Below, one piece after another: positions 1 to 9,740 of a DNA stretch of 64,000 nucleotides. The stretch is taken from positions 1 to 64,000 of the forward strand of contig JADDOH010002584.1 in assembly GCA_016648135.1 (NCBI GenBank), written 5' to 3'. The position numbers were made by a program, and so were the translations under genes. The stretch is from Agrypnia vestita (Eukaryota; Arthropoda; Insecta; Trichoptera; Phryganeidae). Position 1 is the stretch's first letter; each line of letters begins with the position of its first letter. Below the pieces are notes generated by a model. That model was not told the origin of the DNA, searched no databases, and was given only the letters and a program-made list of their open reading frames with translations.

Positions 1-1797
1 CCGTTCACAAGGGACGGATGTGGCCACTATATTACAATTCGTGACAAAAATTTTCTTTAAATTGGGATAAACATATTGATGTTTTTTCCACCATTCCAAA
101 GGGCATGTGAAATTTCCAGCCTGGTCTTTCCGCGGCAGTAACTCATCTGATAGGTACATATCTACTTCCTTAATGGCTCGTGAAAGTGGTGTACCTTGGG
201 CAGTGCTTGTCGCCACCATTTTATCAAAAATATTCCACGGGCTCAAATCGTCATCAGCGTTCACATTATTGGTGGCTGGAAGAATGGTAGGCGCTGGAGT
301 GCCGATCATCGCTGCTACCAACTTTCGGACCTTTTCTTTTGTTATCTTGGCTTCATTTTGATCCGAAAACCCTTGCATTTTAAATCGGGGATCCAAAAAA
401 GTACATAGAGCAAATGTGCCACTTTGTTCTATTAACTTGAACCGATCTTCTAAACCAGATTTCAGTCGAAGAACAGTCTCATAAGCATCGGTTAACAGAT
501 CTGTTCGCTTTTCAAGTTTTTGACACGCTTCTTTTAGACATCTTGTTACAATAATGACTGAACTGCCGGTGATGTATTTTTCCCCGCTCATGGAGGTGGT
601 TATTTCTTCAAACGGTCGCAAAATGATACATAATTGTTTGTAGAGTGTCCAATCTTCCTGACAGATTACCGGTAAACATCGGTCCACAAAACCCAAAGTT
701 GCTCGGATGGCCTCTTCCAGTTCAACGAAACGTTTTAACATATAATATGTTGAGTTCCATCTAGTGTCCACTGCTTGGATCAGACGTTTCGGTTCCTGAC
801 CTTGTTGTATTTGATATTTTTGCAGTCTCTCTGAAGAAATTGTACTTTTTTTGACGTGCCCAACTATCCGCTTCACTTTATCTATTTGAGGCTTTAGTAG
901 AAGAAGTGCACTTTCCACCACTAAATTTTGGCTATGTGCATAACAACTGAAACGTTTCCAGCCCAAAACTTCTTTTACTGCTTTTACGATATTAGCAGCA
1001 TTATCGGTAACCATGAAGTTTACTTTATTTTTTAAATTATATCTATCTAATATTTTTTCAACTTCAGCTGCGATATTTTCTGATGTGTGGTGGCCCGGAA
1101 ATTGACAGCATCCTAAAAGGACAGTTTTAAATTCCAACTCCTCCGTTAAATAATGCCCAGTAAGGGCTAAGTAGCTCTCCGTTTTTAGAGACGTCCACAT
1201 ATCTGCAGTCAGGCAAATACTTTGTACTTCTTCACGCAGATGCACTTGTGCGGAGTCGAGCAATTTTGTATAGCTCTCTTGCATTATCGAATTCGACAGA
1301 GTCCTTCGTGTGGGCAGCTGATATCCTGGAATCCACCGGCAGAATTTCTTAAACGCCCTCTCTTCGACTATGGAAAACGGATGAAAACTGTCACAACACA
1401 GGTCCAACAAGTCTAGATTAATTTGTTTCTTTTGCTCAATACTAATTTTTTTACTCACAAAATTGTCCATAATATATTGACGTTTTATAGCAGACTCGTT
1501 TGCAATTCCACTTGAGCCTTGGATATTCTGACTGGTGACACCTGGTATGTTGCGAGTGCTGGTGGGACCCAATAAATTAAGTCGTAGTTGCGATGCACAG
1601 GAGGTCGGCTGAGCATTCGATTGTCCACTGATTGGCTGAATACCAGTAAAAATTGCTATATGTTTCCTTTTCAAGTGGCTTTTTAAATTTGCCGTCGTTG
1701 TCTTGTATGCTAATTTTTCTTTGCACACATTACATACGGCTTTACCACTAGCATCATGCTTTTCAAAATGATGCCATAATTCACTTCGTCTCGACAT
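1..1797 (-). CDS. hAT-family transposase with BED zinc finger, C-terminus outside window
   Basis: This is an open frame of 599 codons with no stop from ATG at 1797 to the window edge. It would catalyse cut-and-paste excision and insertion of its own element. Residues 1-46 form a BED zinc finger (C22-x2-C25-x15-H41-x4-H46) after the conserved LWHHF aromatic patch. The RNase H-like core follows, with first Asp D199 in ADMWTS, second Asp D265 in VTDNAAN, then a C-x-x-H-type CYAHSQNLV motif, the TRWNSTYYML motif and LDPRFK. The last residues, SVPCER, are the start of the hAT C-terminal dimerisation block, where the third acidic residue normally lies (here E598). ZBED/hAT proteins run about 600-700 residues, so little is missing. 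I see no disabling mutation, unlike every other transposon ORF in the window. A domesticated ZBED gene is possible but unlikely, given the TIR just upstream. Confidence 0.92.
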   Translation of the reverse strand, partial: MSRRSELWHHFEKHDASGKAVCNVCKEKLAYKTTTANLKSHLKRKHIAIFTGIQPISGQSNAQPTSCASQLRLNLLGPTSTRNIPGVTSQNIQGSSGIANESAIKRQYIMDNFVSKKISIEQKKQINLDLLDLCCDSFHPFSIVEERAFKKFCRWIPGYQLPTRRTLSNSIMQESYTKLLDSAQVHLREEVQSICLTADMWTSLKTESYLALTGHYLTEELEFKTVLLGCCQFPGHHTSENIAAEVEKILDRYNLKNKVNFMVTDNAANIVKAVKEVLGWKRFSCYAHSQNLVVESALLLLKPQIDKVKRIVGHVKKSTISSERLQKYQIQQGQEPKRLIQAVDTRWNSTYYMLKRFVELEEAIRATLGFVDRCLPVICQEDWTLYKQLCIILRPFEEITTSMSGEKYITGSSVIIVTRCLKEACQKLEKRTDLLTDAYETVLRLKSGLEDRFKLIEQSGTFALCTFLDPRFKMQGFSDQNEAKITKEKVRKLVAAMIGTPAPTILPATNNVNADDDLSPWNIFDKMVATSTAQGTPLSRAIKEVDMYLSDELLPRKDQAGNFTCPLEWWKKHQYVYPNLKKIFVTNCNIVATSVPCER

Positions 1798-2390
1798 GAC
1801 GAAATAACTATATATTTATTTTTCCAAAAGGTTAAATACACTATACACTATTGACAATTTTATATGAATACTGTACAATTCACTATTTTCACCATTAAAC
1901 AATACGCAAACATTAAATTAATTGAATCTGCGAACTCCGACACTGCGCGCTATGTTGGGAATTCACCGAATCGTCGCACGTGACATCACAAAAAATCAAG
2001 TAAAAAATAATAGATAATAGCTTATAAGCCTATCTCGCCCTACGCATGTATTCAAATTTCAAATCTCTAGTCATAGTTCGTGTACACAGATCTGCACTCT
2101 ATGGTAGTGTACCCTAGAGTTGAAATGAAATTACCCGTCGCGTCGTCTATGACGTCTATGGCATCTACGAGCCGACAGCGAGAGATGAGAGAGAAATAAA
2201 CGGAGACGTTTTGTCTTGCTCTCGCTCGTTGCTTTGCATTGCGTTATCTCGAATCGTCCACCGACCACGGCGTCCGCTGTCCACCGTCTACGAATTCAAC
2301 TAGTCCATGCGATGAACGTAAACGGTCGACGCGTCGATGCATCGTCAACGGTTGATTTCAACTAGTCCGTCCATTCAACGCCCATCCCTA
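1..2390 (-). mobile_element. hAT DNA transposon, 5' part (runs off left edge)
   Basis: The element is read right to left. Its outer end is at 2390, where the minus strand begins TAGGGATGGGCG, matching the YAGNG start of hAT terminal inverted repeats. The expected 8-bp target duplication would be 2391-2398 (gtacccac); its partner lies outside the window. Subterminal DNA holds a repeated word, TTCAACTAGTCC at 2295-2306 and 2357-2368, as expected for transposase-binding sites. About 590 bp of leader (1798-2390) precedes the transposase ORF. The other terminus is not visible, so completeness cannot be judged here. Confidence 0.85.
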
Positions 2391-2511
2391 GTACCCACCC
2401 AAACGAATCAACCTCGGAGTGGACACAACCAACCCCGTATGGTAATTAAAAGCTTTTGATTGCAACGTTGCAAAATTTAACTATTGGAATTTATAATTTG
2501 ATTTAATGTAC

Positions 2512-2533
2512 AGTAGGTAGGTACCTACCTACT
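2512..2533. repeat. 22-bp perfect palindrome
   Basis: The stretch reads the same on both strands around a GGTACC centre, built from GTAGG/CCTAC words. A shorter related palindrome, tagGTAGGTACCTACCTAC, recurs near 3920. The function is unknown; it may be a recombination-prone simple sequence. Confidence 0.8.
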
Positions 2534-2569
2534 AATCATCTACAGTATTGATTTATATATTTTAATGGT

Positions 2570-3020
2570 AAAAAACTAACCCATAAAAATCAAGTTTTTA
2601 TTATACTCTCTTTCTTTGTAAAATATAACAACAATTAAAGACGAATTAAAACATATGACATAACACTAAACTTATAGGAATTTAATATATTTCTAAAATG
2701 TCACATGTTTTGAGCTTTGATAAGACACTTATGGTTTGAAGATTAAATTCTAAAAATATTTGTCAGTCAATTTAGATTTTCGACATTCGTAGTGAAGTAC
2801 CTGTTATGTATACCGACGGAGTAATTCAAATTTAGAAAATATTCCGCGACGTTATCGGGCCGCCGTTGCTAGTAATCAAACTTTTGTAATGATAGCAATT
2901 TGAAAAAACTATTAAAATTTCTAAAAATCCGAAATTATACAATAATTATTAATTTTTTTAACGAAAATTTGAAAGATCTTCTTGATCGTCGCCACGAGTC
3001 TACTTGCCAAGTTTATTAAA
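2570..3020 (+). repeat. Interspersed repeat family A, 3'-truncated copy
   Basis: The copy begins with the family start AACTAACCCATAAAAA and ends in the conserved GATCGTCGCCACGAGTC block. The same order of words recurs at 7629-7960, 22799-23292 and twice in tandem at 57245-58692. It has no coding potential. Full units are about 500-860 bp. I cannot assign a class. Confidence 0.8.
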
Positions 3021-3729
3021 AATTTTGCTTACGCTTTTGTTCGGTGGTGAAAATATTCGCAAGGTAAGGAGCTTCTTGCAAAACTATTTTGGAATGTCTA
3101 TTAGAACTATTATATGACACAAATATTGATAAAAAACGCATTCTAACCTCAAAGTTTTTGTCACAACAATTCAAATAAAGTTTGCATTACCTATTATGCA
3201 TACTATGTCATCTTACCTTTTCATATAGTTCATTGCATTTACTGCAATGCACACATTGCATTTACTGCAATGAACTATTTAGCCAATCTAGGCCAAAAGA
3301 ACATTGGGTGGAGTGCCAACTGTGCTATGCTCTTACAAACAATTAATCTTACGAACTATGCTCGTAAGATTAATAGTGTATAAAATGACATACCCTTTAA
3401 GTCTAAGATGACATACTATGTCATTTTACCCTATAGATATGTCGTCTTACACAAGTCGACCTAAGTGCAATTTAAGTTATTTTTTTAATTCTATGTCACG
3501 TTGATTGTTCTAAAAATTTAGTAATTTCGTTGATTATGATACATTTAAGAATATACGCAAGATGCTATCTCACGTGACTTTAATTATTACAAATATTTGT
3601 CTTGAAAGAAAAAGTATGTCATCTTAAGCACAACTCCACTAACTATATTAACATATACCTACAGTATTAGAATAGAGTACCTACCTAATAGAGTACTCAG
3701 TGTGCCCTAATAATTTGACAGGGTACACG
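3021..3729. other. Non-coding stretch with nested palindrome
   Basis: No ORF or known repeat is seen. At 3227-3276 the 19-bp word CATTGCATTTACTGCAATG, itself a 7-bp-arm hairpin, occurs twice four bases apart. The pair is flanked by inverted AGTT/AACT, so the whole block can fold as one or two hairpins. Downstream are scattered ATGACATA-like words. Confidence 0.6.
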
Positions 3730-3987
3730 AGAACACATCGGCAATGCTTGCGTATTGTTGCCCAGTGTGTGCAGCCTAGGCACCTGCGAGAGAATTGTTG
3801 TGTGAGTTTGTTCTTGTATCGTCACAGAAAAACAGAGACGGTGGACTACAAGGCGCGTGAAGTGTGATGAGACGCAAAATATCAGGGCTGTCAAAATGCG
3901 AATGAATGATTTTGAATAGTAGGTACCTACCTACAATTGAATCAGATACGACTCTTCTATCGGATAATGTTAATAAACCGGTAAGTG
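3730..3987 (+). other. Possible non-coding 5' exon ending in a splice donor
   Basis: This segment is less AT-rich than its flanks and has no repeat match in the window. It ends at a good donor, CCG|GTAAGTG at 3981. No long ORF runs through it. It lies about 600 bp upstream of the CpG-rich island. I list it as a weak candidate for an untranslated exon; a chance donor is equally possible. Confidence 0.15.
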
Positions 3988-4567
3988 TTAATAAAATAAT
4001 AAAAATAATAATTGACTGATTATAATTTTTATTTAATTTAAAATAGAAAACGACGGAAAATTACAATTAGGAAACACTTCCTAATTGTAATTTTTTAATT
4101 CCAAAGACGGATTAAGATGTATGCCACAAATAATTAAAGAAAAATTCCATTTAGTTTATTTCTGTTTTATTATTTATTTTGTTTTCCTTAGCTTAGGTAT
4201 AGGTTCGCTTTGCCCGGGTTTCCCTTATATTAGACGATTTCGTTACCCATTATTTTTTGTCAGTTTAAAGCTCTAAATAAAAAAAAAACATTTTGAAATT
4301 TTGTTTGTGGTCATAAATTCCCGTAGATCTTTTGGGGACTTTTGTCGCGTGGGCTTTATGTGGTGGGTCTTTTTTGTTGGATCAAATGTCCGTAGACTTA
4401 TTGTCGTGTCACTTTTTTGTATAATAATTTCAATCTATGTAGGTATATATTATTGAAAATTATTTACGAAAAAAAATTAATTGTCGCGTATTTTAAAACC
4501 ACTAGTACCAATGCTATATTTTTTCCAGCTACCAAATCGCTGAACACACTTTTGTCGATAATGTCTC

Positions 4568-4970
4568 TTGCGTCCTTCTGTCCACAGCCGCGGCGGCACT
4601 AGAGGGCAGGACTACCGGGCATTCGGCCCGCGGCAATTCCGACCAATCACGGCGCTCCGGGCTCGTTCGTCTCCCTCCCTCCCGATGTCACATACCCGCG
4701 GGCGATCGCGCGCCCGCAAAAGTCCGTCAAAAGCTTCACGCAAAAATATTCTTAATGCACCTCGCTGCAAGGGTTATAATTGAATGGATTTTTTGGTCGC
4801 GTTGCGGCGTTGCGCGGCGAGCGGTGTGACACTCTGGGCTCCTTCTCTTTTCAAGTTCTAGGCATAGCTCACAGCTATTTTGTTTGGGGCGGCGGGCGTC
4901 GGCGTCCCGCTCGCGCGCGCGGCGGGCGCCCGGGAGGAGGGGGGACGGAGATATGGCTGGAAGGAAAGTA
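4568..4970. promoter_or_regulatory. CpG-rich island, putative promoter region
   Basis: About 400 bp of GC-rich DNA dense in CG dinucleotides sits inside AT-rich surroundings; it includes GCGGGCGTCGGCGTCCCGCT-type runs near 4893. It carries an inverted-free CCAAT box (4643-4647), a CTCF-like site (4596-4609) and GC-box-like GGGCGG/GGGGCGGCGG words. It has no repeat copy elsewhere in the window. The short ORFs in it look like by-products of GC content. It resembles the promoter/5'-exon region of a host gene, but direction and TSS cannot be fixed. A GGAAAGTAAAT donor-like end lies at about 4963. Confidence 0.45.
4596..4609 (+). promoter_or_regulatory. CTCF-like binding motif
   Basis: GCACTAGAGGGCAG matches 13 of 14 positions of the CTCF core CCASYAGRKGGCRS, failing only at the first base. 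It sits at the left edge of the CpG-rich island, a usual place for such sites. Insect CTCF recognises a very similar core. Binding is inferred only. Confidence 0.4.
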
Positions 4971-5194
4971 AATAAATTATATATCCTTAGCGTGAAACGG
5001 GGTAAATTGTGTTATCCCAACAGTTTTGTGCAGTATCGGGAAAAGTTTTAATGGTACTCATCGATTTGATGAGTTTTGGAAACTTTGGAGGTGGAAATAT
5101 TATTTAAATTTGTTAATTTAGACGGGCTGTGCTATTTCGGTAATGACTTTTCAAGATGTAAAGAGAATATGTATATTATAGGTAGGTACTAACT

Positions 5195-5252
5195 TACCAT
5201 CACGGGTGGGTTGGGAGGATAGAGCGCCGCGCTCTTCTGTAAGCTTAACACG
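5195..5252 (-). mobile_element. RTE LINE 3'-end scrap
   Basis: The plus-strand words ACCATCACG, AGGATAGAGCGCC and CTCTTCTGT match the 3' end of the RTE copy at 24105-24735. This is a very short, decayed remnant. Confidence 0.5.
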
Positions 5253-5324
5253 CAAGTCTCGCCTCGTCAACATTCATTCATCTTTGCATTGAATGGGTCC
5301 TCTAGGATTACCTTTTAATATCTA

Positions 5325-7013
5325 GGGGAGAGTAACCAATATTGAACCGGCACTTATATTGGACCACTTCCATTTTACTACCAAAATGAAACATTTTTTT
5401 TACACTGGCAATTGAAAAACACGCGATTGCAGCGCCACTAACACTCCGCCATTTTGTACCGACGTTGAATACATATTGCAACTGTGACGAAAAAAAATAT
5501 TTTTTGGACTGTACTGTTGCTGATTTTGAGTGTGGTGTCCAACGAAGTTGTTCGTCGTTATAGTAAGTCATCATTTTGTAATATTTTCTATAAAAATGCA
5601 TGTTTTATACTGTTTTAAATACCAGTAAATAAACACAAATCCGTAATGGTTATGTTTTTATTTTTTTGACAAGAGTGAAAATATACCACGGTCCGTATAT
5701 TGAACCACTCCCGAGTTCCTAAATTGTACCGGTCCAATTAATGCAACCACTTTTATTCAAAATTTGAATAAAATTCTTTTCATTCTAGATGACCACTGCA
5801 GATGGCGAGAGTAAAAAGGAGTACTACTGGAGGAAAGAAGACTTAGAAAGAGCGTTGACGACATAAAAAAAAAAGGGTATAATTGCCATCACCAGGCAGT
5901 ATCAAGCAACGATGTTGCGTCACGCTAAGCTGCTTAATAAAATTGCTAATAATTTTGTCAGCCATTTCAGATAATAAAGCAAATAAAAGAAAAGCTGTAC
6001 AAAAACCTACTGAAAGAAATTCATCCCCATACAAATTATCCTTAGAAGAAAGTATCCTATGAAAATGACAAGTAGGTAAAGCAAAAAAAACAAGCTGTAA
6101 TTAAAACGTCTAAAGCTAACAAAAAAAGGGTAGTTAAGAAGGAAGTAGTAAAGAAGAAGACTTTGAAGCGAAAAAGGTTAATTACCAGCAGTTCAAGTGA
6201 TTCTGATGTTGTAATCAAACTAAATGAGACGACGACGATGGCGATGATGAAAATGAGTGCGTTTCGTGTGGTATATTATAGTTCATACCACATATGAACT
6301 ATTTCGACAAAAATGGACCCATGGTCGAGTGGCTGCAATGCGTGCGGAGCAAGAGATGGCTACATGCACCACAAACCCTGACATATGTGATGATTGCTTG
6401 AATTAACATTTTTAGGTATTATCCCATTCAGTAGAAGCATTGTTGATGATTATTTGATATGTTTGAGTTTATAATTTTATAAATGCCACAAAGATTAAGA
6501 TATTTTTTATGTTGATTAAGCAAAATAGGCATCCAAAGACTTTATTAAGTAAAAGTTTTCCTTTTTGGAAATTATATTACTTTTAAATAATAAATATAAT
6601 TTATCACGATATAAGATTAAGAAAATGTTGATTAAGTAAGATAGGTATCCAAAGACTTTATTAAGTAAAATTGTTATTTTTTGAATATATACTACTTTTA
6701 AATAATAAATATATTTAATAATGATACTAAACTGTGTTTATTTTTCATTAATTAGGTATTTTTTTCATTTGGTCCAATTTAGGATCCCGGTGGTCCAATT
6801 TAGGATACTGGTTGCGTTAATTGGACCGAACGACAACCTTCACTAAACGATTATTTTTTAATAGTTGCGACTACGCTACGATGAGAACAGATAGTTATTG
6901 TCTAGCTATTGAATCAAGGTATATTTTGAACCATTACTCATTCTTATAGCTTGAAAGGATTAGGCGATATGTGCCATTATGTCAAAAGTGGTCCAATATA
7001 GGTTACTCTCCCC
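5325..7013 (+). mobile_element. Pogo-like DNA transposon, internally deleted
   Basis: The ends are perfect 13-bp inverted repeats, GGGGAGAGTAACC at 5325 and its complement ending at 7013. They extend with two mismatches to about 23 bp and are flanked by TA on both sides (5323-5324 and 7014-7015), the target duplication of the Tc1/mariner/pogo superfamily. Subterminal GGTCCAAT words recur at about 5733, 6771, 6793 and 6820. The interior holds only the N- and C-terminal ends of a transposase, so the catalytic part has been lost and the copy is non-autonomous. Confidence 0.8.
5786..6407 (+). pseudogene. Pogo-like transposase remnant: psq HTH plus C-terminal zinc finger
   Basis: The N-terminal piece (5786-5920) reads YYWRKEDLERAL followed, across frameshifts, by a KKKG...AITRQY segment; this resembles the Pipsqueak-type helix-turn-helix of pogo/Tigger transposases. 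The DDE catalytic core is absent. The C-terminal piece (about 6110-6407) is Lys-rich (KKRVVKKEVVKKKTLKRKR), then Ser/Asp-rich, then CVSCG...WLQC...RW.H...ICDDCLN and a stop. That is the PHD-like cysteine finger that ends many insect pogo/Jerky-type transposases. Frameshifts and stops make it inactive. The family call rests on motif recognition plus the TA-flanked TIRs. Confidence 0.6.
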
Positions 7014-7048
7014 TATAGTGTTGTGAACATAGTAGCGTAGTGTTATTT

Positions 7049-7077
7049 CTGACGAAGAGAAGGGTACGTCTCGAAAC
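7049..7077 (+). ncRNA. Hammerhead-like hairpin motif, copy 1
   Basis: CTGACGA and GAAAC flank a stem GAGAAG/CGTCTC with a GGTA loop and one mismatch. See the better-paired copy at 7403. Confidence 0.4.
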
Positions 7078-7317
7078 CGGTAGACCTAAAATGTGGTAGT
7101 GGTTTATACTAATTTAACTAACACTCTGAATAAATAGACTTTTATATACTGCAACATACATCTATGTATACGACAAAAAAATAAAAAATTATAATTCACA
7201 ACTTATTTACTGGCTGGAATATTACAATTTATCAATTGCAAAATATTTTTACGCAGAACAGAATATATACTATGGTTGTGGTGTATGGTGTTGTGAACAT
7301 AGTAATAAAAATAAATA

Positions 7318-7385
7318 ATAAAAATGGATAATTTATATAGCGCCATTTTCGTAAAAAAAATCACCTCAAGGGCGCTTGAGTGATT
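7318..7385 (-). mobile_element. L2/CR1-type LINE 3'-end scrap
   Basis: The plus strand shows an A/T-rich short-repeat tail followed by AATTTATATAGCGCC and CTCAAGGGCGCTT. The same 3' end is seen at 21836 and 32700. The TATATAGCGC...GCGCTTTACA word pair is typical of L2-like 3' UTRs. Confidence 0.65.
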
Positions 7386-7402
7386 GTAGTGTAGTGTTGG
7401 TC

Positions 7403-7431
7403 CTGACGAAGAGACGGGTACGTCTCGAAAC
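7403..7431 (+). ncRNA. Hammerhead-like hairpin motif, copy 2 (best stem)
   Basis: CTGACGA, one A, a perfect 6-bp stem GAGACG/CGTCTC closed by GGTA, then GAAAC. CUGANGA and GAAA are the two halves of the hammerhead ribozyme core and enclose its stem II. The extra A before the stem departs from the consensus, and I could not close convincing stems I and III, so activity is doubtful. Confidence 0.45.
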
Positions 7432-7628
7432 CGGTAGACCTAAAATGTGGTAGTGGTATATACTAATTTAACTAACACTCTGAATAAATAGACTTTTATA
7501 CACTGCAACATACATATATGTATACGACAAAAAAATAAAAAATCATAATTCACAACTTATTTACTGGCTGGAATATTATTATTTATCTATTGCAGAATAT
7601 TTTTTTCGAATATATACATATTTTATAC

Positions 7629-7960
7629 TCGTGGCGACGATCAAGAAGATCTATCAAATTTTCGTTGAAAAAAAAAAAATTATAGTATAATTTTGGATTT
7701 TTAGAAATTTTAACGGTTTTTTCAAATTGGAATCATTACAGAAGTTTGATTACTACCAACGGCGCCGGCGGCCCGATAACGTCACGGAATATTTAAAATT
7801 TGAATTACTCCGTCGGTAGGTATAATAGGTACTTCACTACGAGTTCCGACAATTGGTTCACAGATGACAGCACACTTCGGTTTTTTGGGAAGAAATCAAA
7901 TAATAAAGATATATTTTTAGAGATTTTTGACAAAGATATTTGTCTAGACATATTATAATT
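7629..7960 (-). repeat. Repeat family A, partial inverted copy
   Basis: ACTCGTGGCGACGATCAAGA, then GGCCCGATAACGTCACGGAA and TACTTCACTACGA, give family A in reverse. The copy ends with the CACAGATGACAGCA...TTGGGAAGAAATC block shared with 57740-57800. Confidence 0.8.
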
Positions 7961-9431
7961 TATCTATTGCAGAATTTTTTTTTGGACATCCAGCAATAAA
8001 AATACGTAGCAGATATGTGTCGCTTTAACAATCTTGCAGTTTTACGAAGATGAAGAATACGTGTATAAGAAGAAATAGCATGTAGACTATTCAGAAGATC
8101 GCAAATCCCAAGGAAATGGAAAAAATATGTAAACTCATAAATACATTACATCTGCTGCTTTTTGGATATAAAAATTCTCCATGAGAAGTCAACAAAAATT
8201 TTACACCCCGTGATATGTGTCATAAATGTCACGAAAATCTACGTGCGAAGCGCAAGGAAATATATCAATCTTCAAAATCCGACAGAAATGTGATACTTTA
8301 CGAAACATTCCTCATCATAAAATCACGAAGGATAAATAAACCCAACAGTTATTGACCAGAGGAATGTTTACTTTGCAGAGGTCGGGAACAAAAAATATCC
8401 AACTGGACGTTTTGGAGTGAGTGAAAAAAGAAGTGGCGGAACGTGATCCGGCACCAAGCCTCGAGGGACGCCCGGGGTCTGGCACCGCCGGGGTCTGGAG
8501 TTCGTAATCCTGGCAGACTACGTTTCACTGAACTATTCAATTGGCCCGGTGCGCGTTGCATCCTGTTATCATCCCAAAAACATGTAAAAAATAGTAAATG
8601 ATAATACCTAAATGATGTTGGAAAATTTGTAGAGGATATATCGTCATAATTGTAGAATAACGACGCATGTGATTTTTTCAAGTTTGCAGGAGAGCAGTTT
8701 GAAGTTTTATTTTTTTATATTATAAAGACACTTTATGTCATAGCTCGATAACTAAAAAAGATTGTCCTTTGAAACTTGGGTTAGTTATTTAAAGTTGATA
8801 CCTCAAATATAGTCAGAGATGTACAAACGACATTTTTACACATGCTCCATTGTTCTACGATAGGAAATCAGAACCGCCATTATACATGAATATGACTTCG
8901 TATAACGACGGTTAAATTAATGAGAAAAAATACATTTTTTATATACGATTAGGTGGCTCCTTTTTTTCACTTTTTAACGATCTAAAAAAGTCAATATGGA
9001 ATTTTTTACATCTACGATCATGACGATATAGCACGAGAATGTGCACATATCGTTTTTCTGTTACACATTTTTGTGCTTATATTTTTCTATTTCCTATATA
9101 TAGTTTTTCAATGTTATGTAATGTGGTGATTATTGGAATATCTTTCTTGTAAAACAAATTTGATTTCGATTTCCATACATTATTTTTACTTTTTTTCTAT
9201 AAATAAATATATTATTTATTTGTAATATATGCGCTTTATGACCACATGTTAAAAAATCAAGAGAAGAAATAAATAAGAAAAATTAACTATTTTTAAGAAA
9301 TTGATACACAACAGAGCGGGGTCTAATTTCCAAATGAAAGATGAAAGTTATTTTACAGTTATGCAGAAATACAGAAAGATCTACGAAATAAAGTTAAAAA
9401 ATCAACAATATTTTTTTTTTAATTAAGAAAA
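7961..9431. other. No recognisable gene
   Basis: AT-rich DNA. A GC-richer patch at 8420-8560 holds no convincing exon. Short reading frames are interrupted and show no motif I recognise. Confidence 0.6.
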
Positions 9432-9740
9432 TGAGGACAATTACTGAATTTTGTCCCCAGAGGGATGATTATTAATTAAGATTATAGATTATAGATAGAT
9501 AGAGACATTATAGATGTCTTACACGACGAAGTTATTTGTATGGAAAAGTAGGTATTTTGGGTGTTTATAGGACATACTATCTACCATATGGCTGGCTTAA
9601 GTGATCAATTTACACGATGTAACATTCACCGATTCCACCTAAGATCGCCCACACATATAGTTTCGCCTCTGTGAGACATCGATAATTCATTTTAACTAAT
9701 GATGATCCCTCTGGGGATAAAATACAGTGATTGTGTTCCA
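9432..9740. mobile_element. Family C long-inverted-repeat element (MITE-like)
   Basis: The two ends are inverted copies of about 100 bp. Each reads inward: a TCCCCAGAGGGATSAT block, a TTAATTAAGAT-like spacer, then ATAGATGTCTCACAGAGACGAAG with small differences. No ORF is present. Further copies are at 10975-11292, 26500-28020, 33545-34085 and 59095-59150. The target duplication is not clear, so I leave the superfamily open. Confidence 0.7.

Larger units (their letters stand above)
7016..7620 (+). repeat. Tandem terminal-repeat units with hammerhead-like hairpins
   Basis: Two direct units, from GTGTTGTGAACATAGTA at 7016 and again at 7289, share about 200 bp. Each includes a CTGACGAAG-hairpin-GAAAC motif, then ACTAATTTAACTAACACTCTGAATAAATAGAC and a TATGTATACGAC block. 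The second unit is split by an L2 LINE scrap (7318-7385). Related single or inverted copies lie at 56405-56860 and 62919-63080. Direct terminal units with ribozyme-like hairpins recall the pseudo-LTRs of Penelope-like elements; this class call is an inference. Confidence 0.55.

Noticed and set aside
107..1416. Short plus-strand frames across 107-1416
   Set aside because: They lie antisense to the hAT transposase, which has a long motif-rich frame on the minus strand.
4568..4971. Two Arg/Gly/Pro-rich frames in the CpG island
   Set aside because: Their composition simply reflects GC-rich DNA; no domain, and several frames are open together.
4986..5010. Repeat shared with 10494-10515 (CCTTAGCGTGAA)
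   Set aside because: The match is about 12-17 bases and does not extend; probably chance.
7403..7431. Bona fide self-cleaving hammerhead ribozyme
   Set aside because: The core halves are present, but an extra A precedes stem II and stems I and III could not be closed by eye, so it is reported only as hammerhead-like.
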